Assembly: GCF_007846085.1 (NCBI RefSeq)
Contig: NZ_VOEJ01000002.1
Span: 1-64,000, forward strand
Direction: 5' to 3'
Length of the DNA: 64,000 nucleotides
Source: Mucilaginibacter pallidiroseus
GTDB lineage: Bacteria; Bacteroidota; Bacteroidia; Sphingobacteriales; Sphingobacteriaceae
This document shows positions 25,756 through 35,622 of this stretch, piece after piece. Made by a program: the position numbers and the translations under genes. Positions within the stretch are counted from its first letter, which is position 1, and each line of letters begins with the position of its first letter. The notes under the pieces were generated by a model. That model was not told the origin of the DNA. It worked only from the letters and a program-made list of their open reading frames with translations, and made no database searches.

Positions 25756-26003
25756 TTTTTATAATAGTTATTATTATCTTCGTCGGGTTTAAAGTAGCAC
25801 TTAAAAAAAGCCCTTGCGAAGATAGTTACATGTTTTAAAATGTGTTTACGCGTTGCGCTAAAAGCTACTTACGGCAAAGCCGTTTCTCTGGCATAATAAG
25901 CTTGTACAGGGGAATAAGTTTTGCAAAATCCGGAATGCAGTCACAGAAAAAACGTCCGAATTGCTATTTTATAACTACACCGAAAACAAACTAAGATAAG
26001 CTA

Positions 26004-26993
26004 ATGGCTCGCAAACGTATTTTAATTACCGGCGCAGCCGGCTTTTTAGGCTCGCATCTGTGCGACAGGTTTATTAACGAGGATTTCCATGTAATTGCCA
26101 TGGATAATCTTATCACCGGCGATTTACGTAACATAGAACATCTTTTTAAACTCGAAAATTTTGAGTTTTATAATCATGATGTTTCAAAGTTTGTACACAT
26201 CCCCGGCGAGCTGGATTACATACTTCATTTTGCTTCGCCTGCAAGCCCTATAGATTATTTAAAAATCCCTATTCAAACCTTAAAGGTAGGCTCATTAGGT
26301 ACCCATAATTTATTAGGATTGGCACGTGCCAAAAATGCGCGCATGCTTATTGCGTCAACTTCAGAAATTTACGGCGACCCATCTGTTAATCCACAACCCG
26401 AAGAATACTGGGGTAATGTAAACACTGTTGGTCCCCGTGGTGTTTATGATGAAGCTAAGCGTTTTCAGGAATCTATTACCATGGCTTATCACACCTTCCA
26501 CGGTGTAGAAACCCGTATAGTACGGATATTTAATACGTACGGCCCGCGTATGCGCCTTAATGATGGCCGCGTATTACCTGCATTTATTGGTCAGGCTATC
26601 AGGGGAGAAGATTTGACCGTATTTGGCGATGGTTCGCAAACCCGCTCTTTTTGTTATGTAAGCGATTTGATCGAGGGGATTTATCGTTTGCTTTTTAGCG
26701 ACTACGCTTACCCGGTAAACATTGGTAACCCAAGTGAAATTACCATTAAACAATTTGGCGAAGAAATTATCAAGCTAACCGGCACTAAGCAAAAAATGAT
26801 TTTTAAAGATCTGCCGGTAGACGACCCTAAACAGCGCCGCCCCGATATAACAAAAGCTAAAGAGTTATTGGGATGGGAGCCCAAGGTATCTCGCGAAGAG
26901 GGCTTAAAAATAACTTACGAGTATTTTAAATCCCTTCCTACAGATGTGCTTGAAAAGGTTGAACATAAAGACTTTACCACCTACAATAAATAA
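26004..26993 (+). CDS. UDP-glucuronate decarboxylase (UDP-xylose synthase)
   Basis: 329 residues, SDR fold. [10 protein letters not shown] (near 9-18), [10 protein letters not shown] (near 114), the catalytic YDEAK (near 145-149), and [10 protein letters not shown] (near 170) with GDGSQTRSF fit the UXS type, which makes UDP-xylose from UDP-glucuronate. First of four genes pointing away from waaA; 14 bases separate it from galE. Confidence 0.88.
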   Translation: MARKRILITGAAGFLGSHLCDRFINEDFHVIAMDNLITGDLRNIEHLFKLENFEFYNHDVSKFVHIPGELDYILHFASPASPIDYLKIPIQTLKVGSLGTHNLLGLARAKNARMLIASTSEIYGDPSVNPQPEEYWGNVNTVGPRGVYDEAKRFQESITMAYHTFHGVETRIVRIFNTYGPRMRLNDGRVLPAFIGQAIRGEDLTVFGDGSQTRSFCYVSDLIEGIYRLLFSDYAYPVNIGNPSEITIKQFGEEIIKLTGTKQKMIFKDLPVDDPKQRRPDITKAKELLGWEPKVSREEGLKITYEYFKSLPTDVLEKVEHKDFTTYNK

Positions 26994-27007
26994 ATTAAAT
27001 ACTCCCT

Positions 27008-28027
27008 ATGAAAATTTTAGTTACCGGCGGGCTTGGTTTTATAGGCTCACATACTGTTGTTGAACTGGTAAATGCCGGCTACGACCCTATTATTGTTGAC
27101 GACTTGTCCAATTCCAATATCCGTATACTGGATCAGTTGGCTAAAATAATCGGATACAAACCTGCTTTTTACCAATTTAACCTTTGTGATGCACAGGCTA
27201 TTAAAAGCTTTATGGAACAAGAGCCGGATATTAAAGGCATTATTCATTTTGCGGCCTTTAAAGCGGTAGGCGAATCTGTAAAAGAACCGTTAAAATACTA
27301 CCGTAATAACTTTTATTCGCTTATTAACATACTCGAGGCATACAACAGCAAAGGTGTAAACCTTGTATTTTCATCAAGCTGTACTGTTTATGGCCAGCCG
27401 GATGTTTTACCGGTAACAGAGGATGCGCCGGTTAAAGCAGCTCAATCGCCTTACGGCAATACCAAACAAATTGCCGAAGAAATTTTGCAGGATGTTATAG
27501 CTGCGGGCAGTAAGCTAAAAATTGTATCGTTAAGGTATTTTAACCCGGTAGGCGCTCATGATAGCGCGCTTATTGGCGAATTACCGTTAGGCGTACCGCA
27601 AAACCTTGTACCTTTTATTACGCAAACAGCCATTGGCAAACGCGAAAAACTAACCGTTTGGGGTGGCGATTACGACACTCCGGATGGCAGTTGCGTTAGG
27701 GACTATATACACGTAGTTGATTTGGGCAAGGCGCACGTTGCCGCCCTCAAACTGATGGAAAAACAGGATTTTAAAGGCTATGACATGTTTAACATTGGCA
27801 CCGGCAACGGCAGCTCGGTGTTACAGGTAATTAAAGCTTTTGAAAATGCTACGGGCGTTAAACTGAATTATGAGGTCGGCCCCCGCCGCCCGGGCGATGT
27901 GGAGAAAGTTTGGGGCGATGTTACCAAATCAACAGAGAAACTTAATTGGAAAACAGAACTTGACCTCGACACAATGATGTCGTCGGCATGGCAATGGGAA
28001 AACTATATTGCAAAAAATCCGTTGTAA
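27008..28027 (+). CDS. galE: UDP-glucose 4-epimerase
   Basis: 339 residues. NAD-binding GGLGFIGSHT (7-16), SSSCTVYGQP (near 120) and the catalytic YGNTK (near 147-151), RYFNPVGAH (near 173) and DGSCVRDYIHVVD (near 222) are all GalE features. Interconverts UDP-glucose and UDP-galactose. Confidence 0.94.
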   Translation: MKILVTGGLGFIGSHTVVELVNAGYDPIIVDDLSNSNIRILDQLAKIIGYKPAFYQFNLCDAQAIKSFMEQEPDIKGIIHFAAFKAVGESVKEPLKYYRNNFYSLINILEAYNSKGVNLVFSSSCTVYGQPDVLPVTEDAPVKAAQSPYGNTKQIAEEILQDVIAAGSKLKIVSLRYFNPVGAHDSALIGELPLGVPQNLVPFITQTAIGKREKLTVWGGDYDTPDGSCVRDYIHVVDLGKAHVAALKLMEKQDFKGYDMFNIGTGNGSSVLQVIKAFENATGVKLNYEVGPRRPGDVEKVWGDVTKSTEKLNWKTELDLDTMMSSAWQWENYIAKNPL

Positions 28028-28037
28028 ACTACTTATC

Positions 28038-29090
28038 ATGAAAAAAATTATCATTACTGGTGGTGCCGGTTTCATTGGCTCGCACGTAGTACGCAGGTTT
28101 GTAACTACCTATCCCGAATACCAGATCATAAACCTGGACAAATTAACTTACGCGGGCAATCTTGCTAACTTAAAGGATATCGAAAATGCGCCTAATTACA
28201 AATTTGTAAAAGGTGATATTGTTGATCTGGAGTTTATAAACAATCTTTTTGCTACAGAGCAGCCAGACGCAGTAGTTCACCTCGCTGCCGAATCGCATGT
28301 AGACCGTTCCATTACCAACCCGCTGGAGTTTGTAATGACCAACGTTGTTGGTACCGTAAACTTGTTGAATGCCGCTAAAAACCTTTGGAAAGGCGAGTAT
28401 GACAAAAAACGCTTTTACCATGTGTCAACAGATGAGGTTTACGGCACACTGGGCGAAACAGATATGTTTACCGAGCAAACTGCGTATGATCCACATTCGC
28501 CATACTCGGCTTCTAAAGCCAGTTCAGACCATTTTGTGCGTGCTTACCATGATACCTACGGCATGGATACCGTAATATCAAACTGCTCTAACAACTATGG
28601 CTCATACCACTTCCCGGAAAAGCTGATTCCGCTTGCTATACACAACATTACAGAAAACAAACCTGTACCAGTTTACGGCAAAGGCGAAAACGTGCGCGAC
28701 TGGCTTTGGGTTGAAGACCATGCCCGCGCTATTGATGTAATTTTCCATAACGCAGCTACAGGCACAACTTATAATATTGGCGGCCACAACGAGTGGAAAA
28801 ACATAGATCTGATTCAATTACTTTGCCGTATATTGGATAAAAAACTTAACCGCGAAGAAGGCGAGTCGGCTAAATTAATTACTTATGTAACAGACCGTGC
28901 CGGCCATGACTTGCGTTATGCTATTGATGCCACCAAACTTAAAAATGAACTTGGCTGGACCCCATCAATAACATTTGAAGAAGGGCTTGAGAAAACTGTA
29001 GATTGGTATTTATCAAACAATGAATGGCTTAAAAACGTAACATCGGGCCATTACCAGGATTACTACAGCGAGCAGTACAATAACCGTTAA
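28038..29090 (+). CDS. rfbB: dTDP-glucose 4,6-dehydratase
   Basis: 350 residues. GGAGFIGSHV (8-17), HLAAESHVDRS (near 82), STDEVYG (near 122), catalytic YSASKASSDH (near 158), NCSNNYG (near 185) and the long-substrate loop YHFPEKLIP are RmlB features. Makes dTDP-4-keto-6-deoxyglucose, the precursor of L-rhamnose and other 6-deoxysugars; no rmlA/C/D are in the window. Start is the ATG at 28038, not the in-frame codon that overlaps galE. Confidence 0.94.
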   Translation: MKKIIITGGAGFIGSHVVRRFVTTYPEYQIINLDKLTYAGNLANLKDIENAPNYKFVKGDIVDLEFINNLFATEQPDAVVHLAAESHVDRSITNPLEFVMTNVVGTVNLLNAAKNLWKGEYDKKRFYHVSTDEVYGTLGETDMFTEQTAYDPHSPYSASKASSDHFVRAYHDTYGMDTVISNCSNNYGSYHFPEKLIPLAIHNITENKPVPVYGKGENVRDWLWVEDHARAIDVIFHNAATGTTYNIGGHNEWKNIDLIQLLCRILDKKLNREEGESAKLITYVTDRAGHDLRYAIDATKLKNELGWTPSITFEEGLEKTVDWYLSNNEWLKNVTSGHYQDYYSEQYNNR

Positions 29091-29092
29091 TA

Positions 29093-29830
29093 ATGTTTGG
29101 ATTTTTTAAGAAGAAGGAAGTCAGGAAAGCGGTAGATTTTAACTACAGCGCTATTGCTACGGATATGCACTCGCATGTGCTGCCGGGTATAGACGATGGC
29201 GCGCAAACACCTGAAGAATCAATTGTACTGATCAAAAAAATGATGGAGCTGGGGATAAAAAAAATTATTGCTACCCCGCACATCATGATTGATTATTATC
29301 GTAATGATCACGACAGTATCTTTAACGCGCTTGCTATTCTTAAGGAAGAGCTAAAAAGGCAGGAAATTGATATTGATATCAGCGCCGCTGCTGAACATTA
29401 TTTTGATGAAACGTTTGAATCCCGTATAGACGAACGCAAAGTTTTAACAATGGGCGATAACTATGTACTGTTCGAGTTTTCGTTTGTTAACCAGCCGCTC
29501 AACGCCTTTCATGTAATTCAAAAAATGCGAGACATGGGCTATAAACCAATTTTGGCTCACCCTGAGCGTTACAGTTATATGGATATTGAGCAGCTTAAAC
29601 GCTTCAAGTTAATGGGTTGTAATTTACAGCTTAACACCATATCACTTACAGGCTATTACGGCAAAACGTCAAAAAAAATGGCGGAAGATATGGTAGACAA
29701 TCAACTGGTTGATTTTATATCAAGCGATATGCACCACCCAAGGCACGCTCAAGCGCTTGAAGATGCGCTGCAATTTCCTCATCTTGAAAAACTACTTTTT
29801 AATTATCCGTTGAAAAACGTGCTATTGTAA
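29093..29830 (+). CDS. PHP-type tyrosine-protein phosphatase (YwqE/CpsB-like)
   Basis: 245 residues. TDMHSHVLPGIDDGAQ (near 24-39) and TPHIM, EHYFDE and AHPERY are metal-binding elements of the PHP phosphatases that dephosphorylate capsule-export tyrosine kinases. It starts 2 bases after rfbB and ends the operon, just before a strong terminator. Kinase and export genes are not in the window. Confidence 0.88.
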   Translation: MFGFFKKKEVRKAVDFNYSAIATDMHSHVLPGIDDGAQTPEESIVLIKKMMELGIKKIIATPHIMIDYYRNDHDSIFNALAILKEELKRQEIDIDISAAAEHYFDETFESRIDERKVLTMGDNYVLFEFSFVNQPLNAFHVIQKMRDMGYKPILAHPERYSYMDIEQLKRFKLMGCNLQLNTISLTGYYGKTSKKMAEDMVDNQLVDFISSDMHHPRHAQALEDALQFPHLEKLLFNYPLKNVLL

Positions 29831-29844
29831 AAGCAATATGTTAT

Positions 29845-29889
29845 AAAAAAAGAGAAGGCCTTGCTTAAACAAGGCCTTCTCTTTTTTTA
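29845..29889 (+). terminator. Rho-independent terminator of the sugar operon
   Basis: AGAGAAGGCCTTG (29851-29863), loop CTTAAA, CAAGGCCTTCTCT (29870-29882), then a run of T; an A-run on the left makes it usable from both sides, fitting the converging permease gene at 29938. Confidence 0.93.
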
Positions 29890-29937
29890 TATATTTCCTG
29901 CTAACTATATACTAATCACTGACAACTACTATAAAAT

Positions 29938-31176
29938 TTACTCGTACCGCAATGCCTCAACAGGATCAAGCCCGGCTGCTTTTTTGGCAGGATAAAAACC
30001 TGATAACAGTCCTATTGCAGTACATAATGCAACCGCGGCAAACAGCCATAACCATGGCACAACAAACGTACCGCTTATTTGCACGGCTATAAGGTTGCCA
30101 ACTGCCATGCCCAATATCATGCCCGCAATGCCGCCCAATAGGCAAATTACAATTGCTTCTATCAAAAATTGCTTGCGTATAACAGCCGGGGTGGCTCCTA
30201 TGGATTTACGCAAACCAATCTCCCGGGTACGCTCGGTAACCGATACCAGCATAATGTTCATCAAACCTATTGCGGCACCTAATAACGTAATAATACCAAT
30301 AGCAAAACCTGCAACCGTAACATTGTTTAACTGGCCGGTAAGTTCTTCCTGTATCGAGTCGCTCCGGAATATTTCAAAATTATCCGGCTGACCAATGCGC
30401 AGCCCGCGAACATTGCGAAAAAGAGATGTAGCCTCGCCAGTGGTAGCATCGAGCGCTCCCGGACCGCTAACGGCAATGGTAATACTAAAAGTTGGTTTTG
30501 ATGTAGCCGCAATTTGCCTGGCTTTTAGCACCGGGATAATACAAAATTTGTCACCCCCGAAGCTATTTGCACCTTTAGAGGCAAGCACACCAATAACCCT
30601 AAATTTATTACTACCCAGCAATATTGTTTTGTTTATAGCATCGTCCTTTTTAAAAAGCTGTTGCTTTAAGTCGTCGCCGATAATAACCACGTTTGCCCCG
30701 TGCTCCAATTCTGAAGATGAAAAATTGCGGCCAAAAGCAATAGTGTGTCCTTTGATAGCTACGTAATTATCATTACTCCCAATAACGCGCAGGTTAGGGT
30801 TAGTTTTTACGCTATTATATTTTGCTATCGCCGTACCGCTTACCGTGACATCTACACTACTGCGCACAGGCATCTTAAAAAGTTTTATAAAACGGTCGGC
30901 TTGTTCGTAAGTAATCACAGGGTATATTTTGCGGTGCCCACCTTTGCCAAAGCTAATGCCCGAGCCACGGTTTTGTATGGTGAAGGTATTGGCACCTAAC
31001 CCCGCAAAGGCATCGTTGGTGTACTGGCGTATGCCTTCTATAGCGGTTAATATCCCAACAAGTGCCATAATACCAATAGCAATGATGAGGGCCGTAAGAG
31101 ATGTGCGCAAACGGTTACCACCGATTGACTGCAGCGCTATTGATATGTTTTCTTTTAAAGTAGTTTTTACAGCCAT
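29938..31176 (-). CDS. ABC transporter permease, MacB/FtsX type
   Basis: 412 residues. One membrane segment near 25-45 (LIIAIGIMALVGIL), a large periplasmic MacB core domain, then three segments near 285-305, 340-365 and 375-400, ending in GFYPAKKAAGLDPVEALRYE, the typical FtsX C-terminus. SVTERTREIGLRKSIGAT is the coupling loop. No ATPase or membrane-fusion partner is adjacent, so these must be elsewhere. Confidence 0.9.
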   Translation of the reverse strand: MAVKTTLKENISIALQSIGGNRLRTSLTALIIAIGIMALVGILTAIEGIRQYTNDAFAGLGANTFTIQNRGSGISFGKGGHRKIYPVITYEQADRFIKLFKMPVRSSVDVTVSGTAIAKYNSVKTNPNLRVIGSNDNYVAIKGHTIAFGRNFSSSELEHGANVVIIGDDLKQQLFKKDDAINKTILLGSNKFRVIGVLASKGANSFGGDKFCIIPVLKARQIAATSKPTFSITIAVSGPGALDATTGEATSLFRNVRGLRIGQPDNFEIFRSDSIQEELTGQLNNVTVAGFAIGIITLLGAAIGLMNIMLVSVTERTREIGLRKSIGATPAVIRKQFLIEAIVICLLGGIAGMILGMAVGNLIAVQISGTFVVPWLWLFAAVALCTAIGLLSGFYPAKKAAGLDPVEALRYE

Positions 31177-31322
31177 GCTTCAGCGTAATCATTTAAGCAA
31201 TTGTTTGACTGCTATGACAGGGGATTTGTTACACAGTATCATACTACATTTTTCACCTTCAAACTAAAGTATTTTTTGCTATGTACATGGCTTTAGTTAA
31301 CTTAAAGGCATATTATCACCAA

Positions 31323-32186
31323 ATGAAAAAGCATATCATTTTAGCAGCTACAATGTTGGCATTCTTGCTGCCAGCAACTGCGCAAAAAACGATAATACGC
31401 AATATAAAAACCTTACCCTCTAAGGTCGGCCAACGCATACCGGATGAAACATCAGTAGTTAAAGATTCAACCGGGAAAGTGTTAACATATAATCAGTGGC
31501 ACACTATGATGATTGAAGGTACGCATAGCTTACGCAGAAGTAGCCTCGATCCCGAAAATCAGTATAAGTTAGTAAGGTTGAGCCCAAGAGAACAGAAAGA
31601 ACGTAAAAAAAGATTAGCCCTATATCAGTCTGGCCAACTGCAACCAACAGCAGCACCACAGGAAATTCAACGAGCTATCGGGTCAGCGCCTTTGGCACAA
31701 AAAGACACCGAAGAGGAAAGGATGGCAAGGTTGCCAATGCCTCGCGAAAGCGGCTCATTTGTTAACGGAACAATTCCGGCAAATTTTCACCTGTTTGATA
31801 TGGATGGAAAGCGCGCTGATTTAAAGGAACTAAAAGGCAAAGTTGTTGTGCTTAACTTTTGGTTTATTGGATGCCCACCTTGCCGCCAAGAGATACCTGA
31901 ACTTAATAAAATTGTAGATGGACATATCAATAACCCAAATGTTGTGTTTTTGGCTATCGGCTTGGACAGAAGGAAGGATATACAAACCTTTACAGGCGTA
32001 AATCCCTTTAAATACCGCCAGGTTGCAAGCGGGCAAAGCGCTGCTGATATTTACGGAGTGCATTTATACCCCACCAACGTTGTTATTGACAAAACAGGAG
32101 TAGTAAGATTCAACTCATGCGGTTTTGCTGCAAACACTCCCTACTGGATAAATAAAACTATTAATGAAAGTCTGGCAGCCAATTAA
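31323..32186 (+). CDS. TlpA-like secreted thioredoxin
   Basis: 287 residues. Signal peptide (1-20, ends ATAQ) then a 120-residue N-terminal region without clear family, and a thioredoxin/TlpA domain from about 150 with the redox pair Cys184-Pro-Pro-Cys187 in NFWFIGCPPCRQEI and a cis-Pro in YPTNVVID. Periplasmic or cell-surface disulfide reductase. ATG at 31323 begins the signal peptide; the upstream in-frame start would put 14 non-signal residues before it. Confidence 0.88.
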   Translation: MKKHIILAATMLAFLLPATAQKTIIRNIKTLPSKVGQRIPDETSVVKDSTGKVLTYNQWHTMMIEGTHSLRRSSLDPENQYKLVRLSPREQKERKKRLALYQSGQLQPTAAPQEIQRAIGSAPLAQKDTEEERMARLPMPRESGSFVNGTIPANFHLFDMDGKRADLKELKGKVVVLNFWFIGCPPCRQEIPELNKIVDGHINNPNVVFLAIGLDRRKDIQTFTGVNPFKYRQVASGQSAADIYGVHLYPTNVVIDKTGVVRFNSCGFAANTPYWINKTINESLAAN

Positions 32187-32207
32187 TTTAAAATTCGGCG
32201 TAAAATC

Positions 32208-32240
32208 AAAAAAGCTTCTGCAAAATGCAGAAGCTTTTCT
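32208..32240. terminator. bidirectional terminator between TlpA-like gene and iscA
   Basis: AAAAGCTTCTGCA, loop AAA, TGCAGAAGCTTTT, with A and T runs at the ends. It separates two converging genes. Confidence 0.88.
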
Positions 32241-32260
32241 ATTATAGACTTTTAAAATAC

Positions 32261-32614
32261 TTATACCGAGAATGAGGAACCACAACCGCAGGTGCTTGCT
32301 GCGTTGGGGTTATTGAAGGTAAAGCCACGGGCATTAAGGCCGTCCTGAAAATCAATTTGCATCCCGGCAAGGTAAAGGCCATGCGCTTTGTGCATATAAA
32401 CTTTAACACCATCTATATGATACTCCTGATCGCCGTCCTTTTTTTGATCAAAACCTAAAACGTAGTTCATGCCCGAGCAGCCGCCGCCTTCAACGCCAAC
32501 GCGCAGGCCAAAATCGTCGTTAAGTTCCTGCTGATCTCTTAATTTAAAAAGTTCTTTTACCGCCCCTGGTGTAAAGGTTACCGGTGCAGTTAAGGTTTCA
32601 ACACTTGCGCTCAT
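32261..32614 (-). CDS. iron-sulfur cluster carrier protein, IscA/ErpA type
   Basis: 117 residues. A-type carrier cysteines: Cys46 in GGGCSGMNY, and Cys109 and Cys111 in STCGCGSSF. It receives or delivers Fe-S clusters in the cytoplasm. The gene stands alone; no suf or isc genes are in the window, so the exact subtype is not certain. Confidence 0.92.
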   Translation of the reverse strand: MSASVETLTAPVTFTPGAVKELFKLRDQQELNDDFGLRVGVEGGGCSGMNYVLGFDQKKDGDQEYHIDGVKVYMHKAHGLYLAGMQIDFQDGLNARGFTFNNPNAASTCGCGSSFSV

Positions 32615-32707
32615 CTTATTTTAATTTAACTATAACAAATATAAGGTAAAATGCAGAGTTTTGTTGGCCGGGCCATATTTATGACCCTTGCCAAACACTT
32701 TCAAACA

Positions 32708-33235
32708 ATGCTTTACAATCTTCTTTTAGATATTATAAAATATACCATTGCCGGCATTGGCATTATATATATAGCCTTTTACTTGTTTAAGCCATATCTC
32801 GATAAAAGTAATAATATACAATTGCTTGAACTTAAAAAGGAGATAGCCGCCCAAACCCTGCCCTTACGCCTGCAGGCATATGAAAGGTTGATTTTATTTA
32901 CCGAACGCATCAACCCCAGCAACCTGTTAATACGGCTTAACGATAGCAGCTACACCGCCGCAGATTTGCATGCCGTAATAGTATCGGACATCCGCACCGA
33001 ATACCAACACAACGTAACCCAGCAAATTTATGTAAGCTTGCAAGCCTGGGGCGTGGTAAAGCGAATGAAAGATGATACCCTTGCCTTAGTAAATAGCGCC
33101 GCCAAGGGCATGCCCGCAAACGCAACCGGGCTTGACTTAAGCAAAGTGATACTAACCCACCTTGGTACGCTTGAGAAAAATCCTTACGATGTTGCTACAG
33201 CCATGATACGCCAGGATATCGAGGAGCTGTTTTAA
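32708..33235 (+). CDS. membrane-anchored hypothetical protein
   Basis: 175 residues from the ATG at 32708. An N-terminal membrane segment (about 5-28) leads into a long helical cytoplasmic region with KPYLDKSNNIQLLELKKEI and YERLILFTERINPSNL. An ATG 57 bases upstream is in frame but adds a segment without membrane or domain features; the start is uncertain. Family known from Bacteroidota but function is not. It is divergent from iscA. Confidence 0.7.
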   Translation: MLYNLLLDIIKYTIAGIGIIYIAFYLFKPYLDKSNNIQLLELKKEIAAQTLPLRLQAYERLILFTERINPSNLLIRLNDSSYTAADLHAVIVSDIRTEYQHNVTQQIYVSLQAWGVVKRMKDDTLALVNSAAKGMPANATGLDLSKVILTHLGTLEKNPYDVATAMIRQDIEELF

Positions 33236-33571
33236 TTAAATCTGCTTACCTATATAAAGGTGTACTGTTAATTATATTGTTAATTTAACAGCCTGCAACT
33301 CCTTTAAAATTTATTGCTCTGTATTTGTGCTACATAGCATTGTCTTTTAAAAATTATCAACATAGCAACAAACAATGTAAAGCTACTGCCCGTTTAAGAT
33401 GCCGAAAGAAGTGGTGACAGGAAACAGCAAAAAATAGCCAAGCAATTTGGCTGAGTCAATGCAGCGGATTAATAACCGTTCTGCTTAATTGAAAGCGACC
33501 GGTGCGATGCCAAAATCTCAATTAGGGACACAAATTTTGGCTCCTGCTTTTTTAGAGATAACAATTACAAG

Positions 33572-33647
33572 ATTTGCGTTTTAAGATATTTAATATCTTA
33601 ATCCATAAGGATTTTGCAACGATGCTTTTCGTTCAAAAAACGCAAAT
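33572..33647. repeat. 11-base inverted repeat upstream of dnaA
   Basis: ATTTGCGTTTT (33572-33582) and AAAACGCAAAT (33637-33647) are perfect inverted copies; they enclose the 21-base palindrome at 33581-33601. Together they could form a branched structure. Confidence 0.6.
33581..33601. repeat. 21-base perfect palindrome upstream of dnaA
   Basis: TTAAGATATT, one central base, AATATCTTAA. The arms match fully and extend no further on either side. Could be a binding site for a dimeric regulator. Confidence 0.75.
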
Positions 33648-33895
33648 TCCTTGTTCAAACTTTAAAAAATGCAACAGGGCTTTGCAGAGGCAGTTTTCCA
33701 CACTTTCACGCAAAATATAAATATTAAAAGTTGATTTGGTGGCAATTAGCCCACATTTTTTTAAAAATATATTTCTAAAAAAAATGTTAATAACTGTTTT
33801 TTAATCCGCTTTTTTTTAGAATATTCGATGTTCCGAAACGGCCGAAAATTGCCACACCCGGAACACTGTAAATCAAGATATTACTCGATCCCCAT

Positions 33896-35320
33896 ATGGA
33901 AAAAACTTGTACTAACGTTTGGAATAGCTGCCTTCAGATCATTAAAGACAACATACCGGCCCAGAGCTTTAAAACCTGGTTTGAGCCGATAAAAGCTTTG
34001 AGGATGGAGGGAAGCGTTCTTACTATACAGGTACCAAGTTTATTCTTTTATGAGTGGCTTGAAGAGCATTATGTAGGCTTGCTGCGCAAAACAATAAAGA
34101 AACAACTTGGCGACGAAGGCCGGTTGGAGTATAATATTGTTGTTGAGCAATCATCCGCTAAGCCATATACAACCAACATGCCCTCTAACGGAAATGGTGC
34201 CGAAGCAAAATCGCAAAGTATGCCGATACCTATTTCTATTAATAAGGACATTAAGAACCCTTTTGTGATACCGGGTTTAAAGAAACTCAATGTCGACCCT
34301 CAACTTAACCGTAACTATACGTTCGAAAATTTTGTAGAGGGCGATTGCAACCGTTTGGCCCGATCTGCCGGCTACGCAGTGGCAGCAAAACCAGGCGGCA
34401 CATCATTTAACCCGTTGATGATTTATGGTGGTGTAGGTTTGGGCAAAACCCACCTTGCACAAGCCATTGGTAACGAGATAAAGCGTACCCTTCCGGACAA
34501 GCTTGTATTATATGTAAGCTGCGAAAAATTTACCCAGCAGTTTGTTGATGCGCTTAAGCATAATAACATTAATGACTTTGTGAATTTTTACCAGGCCATT
34601 GATGTGCTGATCATGGATGATGTGCACAACTTTGCAGGTAAAGAAAAAACACAGGATTTCTTCTTCCATATATTTAACCACCTGCACCAAAGCGGCAAAC
34701 AACTGATCATTACCTCAGATAAAGCGCCTAAGGATTTGGCTGGTTTAGAAGAGCGTTTGCTATCGCGTTTCAAATGGGGCCTATCTGCAGATTTGCAGGT
34801 GCCTGATCTGGAAACACGCATGGCTATCCTTAAAAACAAGATCTACCAGGATGGTATCGACCTGTCTAACGAGGTGGTTGAATACGTAGCCCACAATATT
34901 GATAACAATGTGCGGGAGCTGGAAGGCGCAATGGTATCATTACTGGCACAATCAACCCTTAACCGTAAAGAGATTGACCTTAACCTGGCCAAGCATATGC
35001 TGAAGAATTTTGTAAAAAATTCGGCAAAGGAAATTTCAATGGAATACATACAGAGCCTTGTTTGCGAATATTTTGAGGTGCCTGTTGATATGGTAAAATC
35101 ACAAACCCGCAAACGCGAAATTGTACAGGCCCGCCAAATCTCAATGTACCTGGCTAAGGCACATACCAAAAGTTCCCTTAAGTCAATCGGTAGCTTCTTT
35201 GGCGGCCGCGACCACTCTACCGTTATCTATGCCTGCCAAACGGTTGAAGATCTAATTGACACCGATAAAAAGTTTAAAGGCTATGTTGCCGATATCCAGA
35301 AAAAACTAAAAATGTCTTAA
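33896..35320 (+). CDS. dnaA: chromosomal replication initiator DnaA
   Basis: 474 residues. Domain I (1-80, WFEPIKAL, FFYEWLEEHY), a short disordered domain II (85-120), AAA+ domain with Walker A GGVGLGKTH (178-186), Walker B LIMDDVHNF (near 238), sensor LSRFKWGL (near 288), and the DNA-binding domain IV with GSFFGGRDHSTVIYA (near 435-449). Walker B has VH where many DnaAs read IQ. Followed by its own terminator. Confidence 0.97.
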   Translation: MEKTCTNVWNSCLQIIKDNIPAQSFKTWFEPIKALRMEGSVLTIQVPSLFFYEWLEEHYVGLLRKTIKKQLGDEGRLEYNIVVEQSSAKPYTTNMPSNGNGAEAKSQSMPIPISINKDIKNPFVIPGLKKLNVDPQLNRNYTFENFVEGDCNRLARSAGYAVAAKPGGTSFNPLMIYGGVGLGKTHLAQAIGNEIKRTLPDKLVLYVSCEKFTQQFVDALKHNNINDFVNFYQAIDVLIMDDVHNFAGKEKTQDFFFHIFNHLHQSGKQLIITSDKAPKDLAGLEERLLSRFKWGLSADLQVPDLETRMAILKNKIYQDGIDLSNEVVEYVAHNIDNNVRELEGAMVSLLAQSTLNRKEIDLNLAKHMLKNFVKNSAKEISMEYIQSLVCEYFEVPVDMVKSQTRKREIVQARQISMYLAKAHTKSSLKSIGSFFGGRDHSTVIYACQTVEDLIDTDKKFKGYVADIQKKLKMS

Positions 35321-35340
35321 TTGACTTGACATATTTTGAA

Positions 35341-35365
35341 GCCTCGCATTCGCGGGGCTTTTTTT
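35341..35365 (+). terminator. dnaA terminator
   Basis: GCCTCGC, loop ATTC, GCGGGGC (one G-T pair), then seven T. It begins 20 bases after the dnaA stop. Confidence 0.88.
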
Positions 35366-35415
35366 GTTTATCAATTCAATATCACTACATTAGATAAACC
35401 ATAACCATTATTCAA

Positions 35416-35613
35416 ATGCCCCTGCTAAGACGATTCTACTTATTCGTTATATCAGTAATTATCTGTGGCCTTATAAATTTTTGCGCATTGGCTTTTCTTT
35501 TTAAAGAAGACTTTCATAGAAGTTTTATAACATCTTTAATAAGTGGACTGGGCGCAGGCATAGGCATATTATTGGCTATCCACTTCAAAAAGACACAGCC
35601 AAGTAATTCTTAA
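35416..35613 (+). CDS. small two-helix membrane protein
   Basis: 65 residues with two hydrophobic segments (about 8-30 and 40-57) joined by a short acidic-aromatic loop (FKEDFHRSF). No family recognised. Nine bases separate its stop from the next ATG. Confidence 0.6.
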   Translation: MPLLRRFYLFVISVIICGLINFCALAFLFKEDFHRSFITSLISGLGAGIGILLAIHFKKTQPSNS

Positions 35614-35622
35614 ATTACTTCT

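Larger units (their letters stand above)
33236..33895. other. 660-base non-coding region upstream of dnaA, candidate replication origin or dnaA control region
   Basis: No gene fits here. Two DnaA-box-like words are visible: TTATCAACA (33354-33362) and TTTTCCACA (33694-33702), each one base off TTATCCACA. There is a 21-base palindrome (33581-33601), an 11-base inverted pair (33572-33582 / 33637-33647), a TGTTCCG / CGGAACA pair (33829-33835 / 33859-33865), and a very AT-rich stretch (about 33720-33830) as expected for duplex unwinding. Origins are often but not always next to dnaA in this phylum, so this is a candidate only. Confidence 0.4.

Noticed and set aside
26004..29830. complete capsule or exopolysaccharide cluster
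   Set aside because: Only nucleotide-sugar enzymes and a phosphatase are present; no glycosyltransferase, polymerase, flippase or export gene adjoins them.
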